A stretch of 26,681 nt of DNA from an uncultured Ruminococcus sp. Its GTDB lineage: Bacteria; Bacillota; Clostridia; Lachnospirales; Lachnospiraceae. The translations under genes were made by a program, and so were the position numbers. Positions 1 through 6,898 of the stretch are shown piece after piece; position 1 is the first letter of the stretch, and each line of letters starts with the position of its first letter. The notes beneath the pieces are model-generated. The model did no database searches. It worked only from the letters and a program-made list of their open reading frames with translations, and had not been told where the DNA came from. The stretch is taken from positions 1-26,681 of the forward strand of contig FMEL01000025.1 of assembly GCA_900066355.1 (NCBI GenBank). Reading direction: 5' to 3'.

Positions 1-402
1 GATTCTATCAAATCATGGAAATCCAGCAACAAGAAGATCGTAACCGTCAATAAGAAGGGTGTGATCAAAGCCGGTAAGAAGAATGGAACAGCCAAGATCA
101 CTGTAACACTTGCAAGTGGTAAGAAAGCAACATTGAAAGTAAAAGTTCAGTCCCCGAGAGTAAACACAACCAAAATCAAAGGACTGAAATCCAAAGTATC
201 CCTGAAAAAAGGTGAGAAACTGACGCTGAAACCGGCAATCAGCCCACTCACCTCTCAGGACAAAGTAACCTACACTTCTTCCAACAAAAAAGTGGCAACC
301 GTGAGCAAGAAGGGGGTCATCACAGCGAAGAAGAAAGGAACTGTAAAGATTACCGTAAAATCCGGAAAGAAATCTTATACAGTTAAAGTAAAAGTAAAAT
401 AA
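1..402 (+). CDS. Big_2 (bacterial Ig-like) surface protein, C-terminal fragment
   Basis: The reading frame is open from the first base of the window and stops at TAA 400-402, so only the last 133 codons of a longer gene are visible. It encodes two bacterial Ig-like (Big_2) modules, recognisable by the repeated pattern of SSNKK followed by (I)VTV, a lysine pair, G(V)I and a closing TVKITV-type strand. The protein is very lysine-rich and ends directly after the last beta strand, with no LPXTG signal and no transmembrane segment. Such modules usually serve as stalks or wall-associated domains in secreted Clostridia proteins. A strong terminator follows, so this gene belongs to a separate transcript from the riboswitch-led genes downstream. 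The catalytic or binding part, if any, lies upstream of the window. Internal ATG/GTG codons exist but are not true starts. Confidence 0.85.
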   Translation, partial: DSIKSWKSSNKKIVTVNKKGVIKAGKKNGTAKITVTLASGKKATLKVKVQSPRVNTTKIKGLKSKVSLKKGEKLTLKPAISPLTSQDKVTYTSSNKKVATVSKKGVITAKKKGTVKITVKSGKKSYTVKVKVK

Positions 403-425
403 AAATCAGATAACTCACTTCTTTA

Positions 426-460
426 AGACCGGAGTCCATCGTGGCTCCGGTCTGCTTTTT
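426..460 (+). terminator. Intrinsic terminator after the Big_2 gene
   Basis: A perfect 9-bp stem (AGACCGGAG at 426-434 with CTCCGGTCT at 445-453) and a 10-base loop are followed by a T-run at 456-460. It closes the upstream transcript before the next promoter. Confidence 0.9.
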
Positions 461-473
461 GTTACTGGTTGAC

Positions 474-502
474 TTGACTTTAGACAGTACTTTTTTTATA
501 AT
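474..502 (+). promoter_or_regulatory. Sigma-A promoter of the riboswitch-led operon
   Basis: TTGACT at 474-479 and TATAAT at 497-502 are separated by exactly 17 bases. This would start transcription near 509, just ahead of the riboswitch-like leader. Confidence 0.85.
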
Positions 503-508
503 AAAGCT

Positions 509-640
509 ACAGTTGTTTTCGGACATTAGTGGAAAAATCCGGTGAGAATCCGGAACAGGCAAAATGCCTACTGTGTAGATAAGTCAGGGCCCAATGTATT
601 ATCTGTTTGATACAGGAATTGCGGGCGTAGTGTCTCCTGA
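509..640 (+). promoter_or_regulatory. Cobalamin riboswitch (variant, compact)
   Basis: The leader contains the conserved cobalamin-aptamer landmarks in the right order: the TCCGG/CCGGA stem around TGAGAAT (538-554, matching the GGTG-AA-TCC core), AACAG (554-558), ACTGTG (570-575) and AAGTCAGG (581-588). A 3' hairpin region (about 592-620) could supply the kissing-loop arm. The stretch between AACAG and ACTGTG, usually a CCCGC-like segment, is here a small AGGCA/TGCCT hairpin. Only five bases separate ACTGTG from AAGTCAGG, so the large peripheral helices are missing. An intrinsic terminator follows at once, suggesting shut-off when cobalamin is bound. Ligand class (adenosyl-, methyl- or aquo-cobalamin) cannot be told from the sequence alone. 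Confidence 0.78.
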
Positions 641-641
641 T

Positions 642-672
642 CTTCCTGAATATCATTCAGGGAGATTTTTTT
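642..672 (+). terminator. Riboswitch expression-platform terminator
   Basis: A 10-bp stem with one G-U pair (642-651 with 655-664) and a 3-base loop is followed by seven T residues (666-672). It sits between the aptamer and the first start codon. The upstream TCTCCTGA (633-640) can compete for the 3' arm, which fits a transcriptional-attenuation switch. Confidence 0.85.
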
Positions 673-709
673 GTTTTCAGAATCAAAAAGAACAGGAGGA
701 GACGAAAAC

Positions 710-3619
710 ATGAAGAAAAAAGAATTCACAAAGTTTCTGGCACTGATGATGAGTGCAGCCATGGTTGCCGGAAGCGGTGTGCCGGTTACAGCGGCAGATT
801 TTTCATCAGATGATGTAGTTGTAGAGACCACAGCAGAATCAGATGATGCAGAGACTGCGGATGAAGCCGATGACGCGCAGATCGAACTTGGGGGGGTTGA
901 AAATGAAGAACCAGACACAGCCTCCGAAGACACAGATGAGGTAATTATCTCAGAGGATGAAAATGAAACTTATACAGATGCATTTGATGTATTCTCTGAT
1001 GGAGAAGAGGAGACGGACATACTTGCAGATGATACAACGACTGTCAAACCTGATTTTAATGTAACATTGAATGGAAAGGCATCTACTTTAAATGTAACAG
1101 ATAAAAAAGAAACCGAAGACTCAAATGAATGGCAGGTAGTGGATGTAACATTTAATGGAGAGGATACGAATGATGCAAATAATGTCTCAGTAAATTTGCC
1201 TGAAGGTACAACGGTGACTAAAACAAATGTTGGAAGGGCAAGTAAATACATCAATGATAACCGTGGTTTCCCTAAGAGAGTGAACGGAGATCCGAAAACA
1301 GGTCCTTTTGCGGCTGATATGGGTGACAGTTTAAACTCTACATCATGGTATGTAGTTCAGATTTATTCAGATGGAACACATAAATATTATAAACTTAATT
1401 TCCACATCAATGTAGAAAAAAGTGACTTACAGGGAACTGTCAGACTTGATGCCGGCGCGCAGACAGGCACAGCAAAAGACCTGACTTTTGACGCAGACAG
1501 CAAGAGCGCCGAATGCACGTTTGAGAGCAGCGAAGCTTCAGAGACAGAAAACAATGTGCTTACATTTAATCTTCAGGCAAAAGGCATAAGGAAGATTGAA
1601 ATGGGTACTTCATACGACGCAAACAAGGATGCTATTCTTGAGCCGATTACTGTAGGTGAGGATGGTACATGTAAACTCAGCTTTGGAAGAGGAAACGGAC
1701 CGGCAGCGAAATCAACTACATATCATTGTGTAGTTACTTATCAGGACGATGAGAAAGTACACTATACAATTAAGATTACACGAAAGGGCCGTGCAGGCGC
1801 TTCATATATGTGGGGTGGTTCAAAAGATAATCCGTTTAGTATGAGTACATTTGACAATAATAGTGAAACAATCAGCGGACTAATATCATCTCTGAAGACT
1901 GCGCCGATAACAATCTATGATGAAAACGGAAAATCAAAGATGGTAACTCCATCATGGACATTCTATAATTTAGATGAGGAAAAAGATAATTTCTATTTCA
2001 GTGAAGATGGCTCAACACTTTATGCGAAGAAACCGGGCATTGGTGAGTTTGGAGAATGGACGTACAATGGTACAACATATAAGCTTTATGCACAGGCAAA
2101 ATATGGCTCAGGGGCAGCAAAAACACTTCTTGAAAAATATGGAAAAGGTGGAAAGGACGGAAATGTTTCCATTTCCGCATGTGAGAAAGCAGAAGAGTTT
2201 ACCGGCCTTTTCCCGGAAAATATGAAGCAGGATGCAGAAGACCTCTACAATCTGATCAAAGAACTGAATACGGCTGTAAATATAGGCAGTGACAAGGAAG
2301 GCGGCTGGGATTATTCAATTACAGGAAATACCGGAGCTGTCTGGACTGATGACTGCGAAAGCGCCAGACTTTCAAAAGCAATTGAGCTTGCAAAAGCAGT
2401 ATGGCCGCATATTTATGGTTTACAGGATGCAAAGGATGCTCTGAACAAGATGGTTGAGAGCGCTCCGGGAGAAAAGCAGGCAGAACTTAAGAAAATAGCA
2501 GATGCAGCGATTGCCGAACTTGACAAAGCATATAATGAAGGCACACTGACTGTTGATATGGTAAATGAAACAGCCAAAGAGACCACAAGAAAGTTACAGG
2601 AAGCTAATCCGACAGATGTAGCAAACTGTGAGATAACACTTGACCAGACAGAATATGTTTATGATGGACAGGCAAAAGAACCGGAAGTTACAGTCAAAAA
2701 CGGTGATGAAGTTGTAGCAGCAGATGAGTACACAGTAGAGTACAAGAATAATACAGATGCAGGTACTGCAACTGTTGCGGTTACAGGTAAAGGTATTCTT
2801 ACAGGAAATAAAGAAGTAACATTTACGATTGCACCGGCAGAGCAGGAAGTTACAGTTCCGGTCTCCTCTTTCACAAAAACAGAGGGAGATGCGGCATTTG
2901 CATTGAATGCATCCGGACGTGAGGGCGCTGTTCTTACATACAGCTCCAGCGATGCAAAGATTGTATCTGTTGATGCAGAGGGTAATGTAACACCTCTTAA
3001 AGCAGGTACAGCAACAATCACAGTAAAAGCATCTGCAAAGAACTATAAGGATGCGACAGCAAGTGTCAATGTAACTGTTATAAAGAAAGTCCTCAATGTG
3101 ACAAAAACATCTGTCACAAAGACAGAAGGAAACAAAGCATTCAGCCTTGGGGTGAAGACAAATGTAAAAGCAACTGTTACATATAAGACCAGCAACAAGA
3201 ACGTTGCAACCGTAAATAAGAAAGGTAAAGTAACAGTAAAAGGACCGGGACGTGCAGTAATTACAGTTACCGGTAAAGCTTCCGGCAGAGCAACAGAAAC
3301 TGTGAAGATTACAGTTACAGTAAAACCTTCTGCAAAACTTTCTGCAAAGGCAACTGCACTGAAAGGCAAAAAGGCTCAGGTAACATGGAAACGCAACAAA
3401 AAAGCAACCGGTTATCAGATCGTTGTTGCCACGGATAAATCTTTCAAAAATGTAGTAAAGACAGTCAATATTAAGAAAAACAAAACAGTGAAGACATCTG
3501 TAAAAGGTCTGAAAAAAGGTAAGAAATATTACGTAAGAGTACGTAGCTATAAGAAAGCATCTGGCGGAAACGTATATAGCAGCTGGAGTAAAGCAAAACC
3601 GGTAAAAGCAAAGAAATAA
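710..3619 (+). CDS. Secreted multi-domain Big_2/Fn3 surface protein under riboswitch control
   Basis: This encodes a 969-residue exported protein. ATG 710 is preferred to an in-frame TTG at 671 because AGGAGGA (694-700) lies at the correct distance and a signal peptide (residues 1-28, ending VTA-AD) begins there. Residues 30-110 are an acidic low-complexity spacer. Residues 115-470 form a beta-rich region I do not recognise, and 490-635 is mostly helical. A YDG/MBG-like Ig module spans about 641-708, with two Big_2 modules (713-790, 795-870) and a terminal Fn3-like module (872-966). It has no LPXTG motif or C-terminal membrane helix; the lysine-rich C-terminal modules may hold it to the wall. 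As the first gene after the cobalamin riboswitch it is presumably made when B12 is scarce. The ligand is unknown. A surface receptor or scaffold for corrinoids is an inference from context only. Confidence 0.85.
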   Translation: MKKKEFTKFLALMMSAAMVAGSGVPVTAADFSSDDVVVETTAESDDAETADEADDAQIELGGVENEEPDTASEDTDEVIISEDENETYTDAFDVFSDGEEETDILADDTTTVKPDFNVTLNGKASTLNVTDKKETEDSNEWQVVDVTFNGEDTNDANNVSVNLPEGTTVTKTNVGRASKYINDNRGFPKRVNGDPKTGPFAADMGDSLNSTSWYVVQIYSDGTHKYYKLNFHINVEKSDLQGTVRLDAGAQTGTAKDLTFDADSKSAECTFESSEASETENNVLTFNLQAKGIRKIEMGTSYDANKDAILEPITVGEDGTCKLSFGRGNGPAAKSTTYHCVVTYQDDEKVHYTIKITRKGRAGASYMWGGSKDNPFSMSTFDNNSETISGLISSLKTAPITIYDENGKSKMVTPSWTFYNLDEEKDNFYFSEDGSTLYAKKPGIGEFGEWTYNGTTYKLYAQAKYGSGAAKTLLEKYGKGGKDGNVSISACEKAEEFTGLFPENMKQDAEDLYNLIKELNTAVNIGSDKEGGWDYSITGNTGAVWTDDCESARLSKAIELAKAVWPHIYGLQDAKDALNKMVESAPGEKQAELKKIADAAIAELDKAYNEGTLTVDMVNETAKETTRKLQEANPTDVANCEITLDQTEYVYDGQAKEPEVTVKNGDEVVAADEYTVEYKNNTDAGTATVAVTGKGILTGNKEVTFTIAPAEQEVTVPVSSFTKTEGDAAFALNASGREGAVLTYSSSDAKIVSVDAEGNVTPLKAGTATITVKASAKNYKDATASVNVTVIKKVLNVTKTSVTKTEGNKAFSLGVKTNVKATVTYKTSNKNVATVNKKGKVTVKGPGRAVITVTGKASGRATETVKITVTVKPSAKLSAKATALKGKKAQVTWKRNKKATGYQIVVATDKSFKNVVKTVNIKKNKTVKTSVKGLKKGKKYYVRVRSYKKASGGNVYSSWSKAKPVKAKK

Positions 3620-3639
3620 GAGAAAAACATATTGTATAC

Positions 3640-3667
3640 TCACAGGGGAAGATACTTTCCCCTGTGA
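3640..3667 (+). terminator. Intercistronic hairpin, possible partial terminator
   Basis: A perfect 11-bp stem (TCACAGGGGAA at 3640-3650 with TTCCCCTGTGA at 3657-3667) with a 6-base loop lies between the first two genes of the operon. It is followed by a pyrimidine-rich but interrupted CTTTCTCT, so full termination is doubtful. Partial read-through or 3'-end stabilisation of the first gene's message is more likely. Confidence 0.6.
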
Positions 3668-3688
3668 CTTTCTCTATAAAAAGGAAAT

Positions 3689-6600
3689 ATGCGGATAAAA
3701 AAATTAATTTTGAAAACAACAGGCATGGCAGTGATGATTTCCATGCTGTTTACAAATACATATGTGCAGGCGACGGAGAAAACGGGCAATCTTTCTGTGA
3801 TGGAAGAGGAGACGGTGACACCGATTCCGGATTCGAATGAGGAAGATGTAGTACCGACAGAAACACCGACACCGGGGACAGAAGAAGTAACGCCGACGCA
3901 GACACCGGCATCGGGAGCTGAAGAAGTGACGGCGACAGAGACACCGACACCGGGGACAGAAGAAGTAACGCCGACGCAGGCACCGACACCGGGGGCAGAA
4001 GAAGTAACGCCGACGCAGGCACCGACACCGGGGACAGAAGAAGTAACACCGACACCAACTCCGGTTCCGGCTGAAAAGGGTGCACCTCAGATCCTGACAC
4101 TGGAGGCAGCAGATAATATCAGCAATCTGGAGAAGATGAGTCCGGCATTTAGTTCGGATATATATGAGTATCATTTTCTGGATAATGGCCCGGAGGGAAG
4201 ACTGAGGACTATGAGAGCAACTGTAGACCCGGATGTGCTTGTGACAGTAAACGGAGAAGAGACAGAAGTAAATGCGAACGGGGGCTGCACTTTGGTGATC
4301 CCATATAAAGGCAGCGGCAGTGAAAATGATGTGACGCTCACAAGAAAAGAAACAGGCGAAACAACAACCTATCAGTTTCATACTTATTTTTATGGAATTA
4401 CAAATTATTCCGGACAGTATACGCTGGTAAACTCAAATAAGCAGGAAGATACTGCGAACATCAGTAAGCTTACTGTACAGGGTAACTCAAGAGTTTACGA
4501 TGCAACGACCAATTTGAGTAAAGTAAGACTTAGAATGAGTGTCAGACCGGGAGAAAACAAAGTTTTTCATGCAGACCTGACAGATAAAAATAATAAAACG
4601 ATAGATTCCTTTATGCTTGCAGGAGGAGAAGACGGAGAGCCGGTGATTATTGACTCAAAACCACTGTCTCTTGAAAAAGGTGATAACATTTTTTATCTGA
4701 AATGTTATGGAATATATAAAAGATGGGAAGACGGCCATGAAGCAGAGGTCGAGGGCATACTGACGGTGACTTTCCGTATTCACAGAAATCCGGTGGATGA
4801 TCCGGAGACAAATGCTAATACAGCGCTGGATGGCATTTCTCTTTTTATTAATGGTGTGGATGGCAGAGATTACATAAAAGATTTTTCACCGGATAAAAAG
4901 GAATATACAGTAAAACTTACAAATCAGGAATTTGATGAAGCACTTTCAAATAACCATTTATGGATGAAAGTAAAAGAGAGTGACAGCGGGCAGCAGATCA
5001 GAGTATATGGCGGAAGCACAATGCACGGTGTTACGACGGATGATATAAAGAAAAATTCCAATGGCTGCTATCTTGTAGCAGATTATACTGCCAATGATCT
5101 TTACAGTGAAGACTCTTTCACAGTAGAAATAAGAGTTACAGCGCCGGATAAGATCACATCTGACATCTACAGGATCACCGTTTGGAGAAACGGTAAATCA
5201 GGAATGATCGTACCGGATATTTATCGGAATACAAGCTTTATGATCGTGCCTTCCCGTCCGGATCGTGTGATGGTTCTGGTACTTGCATCTGTTGATATTT
5301 ATGATAATGGCATAAGAATTACCGGTTCACAGGCAATCAGTGAGGGAAAACTGAAGATAAAGATTCAGAATACAGATGTGATTTCTGAGGAAGGCAAGCC
5401 GACATCGGGATCCGGTTTCCCGGTAAGACTGAATAACCCGGGGACAACACCGGTGCAGGTGACCTATGACAATGGAAAGTCGCACTATGAAGCCCAGATT
5501 TCAGTTTCTGTATATTACAGTATTTTATCTTTGAAAAATGAAATATCCATTGCACAGGAGCTTCTTGATTCTGCAAAGAGTGGAAGCAGAATTTATGCAG
5601 ATGGTGCCGAAGAGGCACTGTCACTTGCCATCAGCAGTGCACGGCAGGTTTACAATACTTATGCAGATGCAGGCAAACTGTCGTCAAAAGAGTTGCAGAT
5701 TATAACAGAAGCTGTCAAAACACTTCAGAGCGCGGAAGATACCTTCAATCGGTCAGAGGTTGGCAAAAAAATCACGGCATTTCTTCCTCTTGATGAGAGT
5801 GTGGCAGTTCAGAATGTAAAAAACGGAGCATCCATATCGAATGTAAAACAACCAGGAACACTGGAGGCTGTGATAGACGGAAAAACGGTGACGATATCCG
5901 GTGTTGTGTGGACATCAAGACCGACCTGGCAGACATCTGTGGATGAAGAAACAGTGTATCGGTTTACACCGAAATTACCGGCAGGATATGTGGTTATGGA
6001 GGGTGTGAATTGTCCAGTGATCACCGTCACACGTAAAGCTAAAACACTGCCCATAGAGGTAAAACGTACGATTCCGCTGGACGAATCTGTTCTGGTACAG
6101 CATGTTCCGTACGGAACCCTAAGATCTGAATTAAATTTCCCCGGTTATCTGGAAATGTATCGTGACATAACAGCCGGCGATGAAGGCGGAAGGATACAGA
6201 TACCGGTCAGATGGGAAGACCTGGATGGATATGACGGAAATACTCCGGCATCGTATAGATTTCTGTCAGTGATCAATGCACCGTCAGATGAATTCAAACT
6301 GGCGCAGAATACTTCTCAGACTCCGATGCAGACGATCACAATAATCGTAGATCCGCCAAAAGATGGGGGAAATACCGGTGGGGATGACCAGGAAAATGGT
6401 AATGGAAACGGTAATGGAGACGGATCCGGAAACGGAAATGGAAGCGGCAGCGGATCCGGAAACGGAAATGGAAAAAGCAGTTCCGGTAACAGCAGCAAAA
6501 AAGGCAATGGTAAGAATTCCGGTTCCGGTGGCAGCAGGGATGGAAGTGGAAACGGCATGGGGCAGCAGGAACAGAAATCGTCAGGTGATGCCGGTGAAGC

Positions 6601-6898
6601 ATCAGGCGAGGATACAAATAAGACAACCAGTGATGTGGAGCATAATAATGATGGAGGAAAGTCCGGCGGAGCATTGAAAGGTTCTGACATACAGAAGCAT
6701 GCAGGCGCGCAGGAACAGCAAAAAGATTCCGATGGAACAGGAAAAAAGAGCAGATGGAAAGTAGCCGAGATTGTCGGAGACACGGTAGAGTCACACAGAG
6801 GGGAATTTATTTTTCTGGGAGTGATGATTGCGTTACTGCTGCTCTACGGGGGATTCAGAGAATACAGGAGGCACAGAAACGATGACAGAAAGAAATGA
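3689..6898 (+). CDS. Surface protein with cadherin-like domains and C-terminal membrane anchor
   Basis: A 1069-residue protein from ATG 3689, preceded by AAAAAGGA. It has a signal peptide (about 1-29, ending VQA-TE). A Thr/Pro/Glu stalk of 13-residue repeats (58-122) follows. Then come a cadherin-like beta-sandwich (132-232, with the typical LSPAFSSDIYEY-like pattern), a second beta domain (237-365), another cadherin-like domain (370-500), a FIVAR-like helical bundle (608-691) and two related Ig-like repeats beginning (P)LDESV (697-785, 793-880). After these is a Gly/Asn/Ser-rich linker (about 890-1000). The C-terminus has one hydrophobic helix (about 1036-1053) and a basic tail. This gives an extracellular body fixed in the membrane with a short cytoplasmic tail, not a sortase substrate. 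It overlaps the next gene by 17 bp. A mechanical link to the ExbB/DUF2149 pair is speculative. Confidence 0.85.
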   Translation: MRIKKLILKTTGMAVMISMLFTNTYVQATEKTGNLSVMEEETVTPIPDSNEEDVVPTETPTPGTEEVTPTQTPASGAEEVTATETPTPGTEEVTPTQAPTPGAEEVTPTQAPTPGTEEVTPTPTPVPAEKGAPQILTLEAADNISNLEKMSPAFSSDIYEYHFLDNGPEGRLRTMRATVDPDVLVTVNGEETEVNANGGCTLVIPYKGSGSENDVTLTRKETGETTTYQFHTYFYGITNYSGQYTLVNSNKQEDTANISKLTVQGNSRVYDATTNLSKVRLRMSVRPGENKVFHADLTDKNNKTIDSFMLAGGEDGEPVIIDSKPLSLEKGDNIFYLKCYGIYKRWEDGHEAEVEGILTVTFRIHRNPVDDPETNANTALDGISLFINGVDGRDYIKDFSPDKKEYTVKLTNQEFDEALSNNHLWMKVKESDSGQQIRVYGGSTMHGVTTDDIKKNSNGCYLVADYTANDLYSEDSFTVEIRVTAPDKITSDIYRITVWRNGKSGMIVPDIYRNTSFMIVPSRPDRVMVLVLASVDIYDNGIRITGSQAISEGKLKIKIQNTDVISEEGKPTSGSGFPVRLNNPGTTPVQVTYDNGKSHYEAQISVSVYYSILSLKNEISIAQELLDSAKSGSRIYADGAEEALSLAISSARQVYNTYADAGKLSSKELQIITEAVKTLQSAEDTFNRSEVGKKITAFLPLDESVAVQNVKNGASISNVKQPGTLEAVIDGKTVTISGVVWTSRPTWQTSVDEETVYRFTPKLPAGYVVMEGVNCPVITVTRKAKTLPIEVKRTIPLDESVLVQHVPYGTLRSELNFPGYLEMYRDITAGDEGGRIQIPVRWEDLDGYDGNTPASYRFLSVINAPSDEFKLAQNTSQTPMQTITIIVDPPKDGGNTGGDDQENGNGNGNGDGSGNGNGSGSGSGNGNGKSSSGNSSKKGNGKNSGSGGSRDGSGNGMGQQEQKSSGDAGEASGEDTNKTTSDVEHNNDGGKSGGALKGSDIQKHAGAQEQQKDSDGTGKKSRWKVAEIVGDTVESHRGEFIFLGVMIALLLLYGGFREYRRHRNDDRKK
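3863..4057 (+). repeat. Five 39-bp in-frame tandem repeats
   Basis: Units begin at 3863, 3902, 3941, 3980 and 4019, exactly 39 bp apart. Each encodes a 13-residue Thr/Pro/Glu unit of the form TPTPGTEEVTPTQ, with units differing at a few bases. They form the wall-spanning stalk of the cadherin-like surface protein and could vary in number between strains. Confidence 0.95.
6364..6570 (+). repeat. Gly/Asn/Ser-rich low-complexity linker with a 23-nt duplication
   Basis: The DNA codes for GNGNG/GSGSG-type runs. A 23-base stretch is repeated exactly at 6421-6443 and 6451-6473. It lies between the last Ig-like domain and the membrane helix and probably acts as a flexible spacer. Confidence 0.8.

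Noticed and set aside
2594..3643. Long minus-strand open frame (349 codons, Cys- and Phe-rich)
   Set aside because: It is the mirror of the repetitive lysine/threonine-rich Big_2/Fn3 gene, has no ribosome site and gives a low-complexity protein with no domain.
3863..4057. CRISPR-like array
   Set aside because: The 39-bp units are directly adjacent, in frame and without unique spacers, so they are a protein-coding repeat.
3704..4381. Minus-strand open frame with Cys/Arg repeats
   Set aside because: It only mirrors the 39-bp stalk repeats of the plus-strand surface protein.
6316..6794. Pro/Phe- and His/Arg-rich minus-strand frames, and a Met-rich plus-strand frame
   Set aside because: All three arise from the Gly/Asn-rich linker read in other frames.
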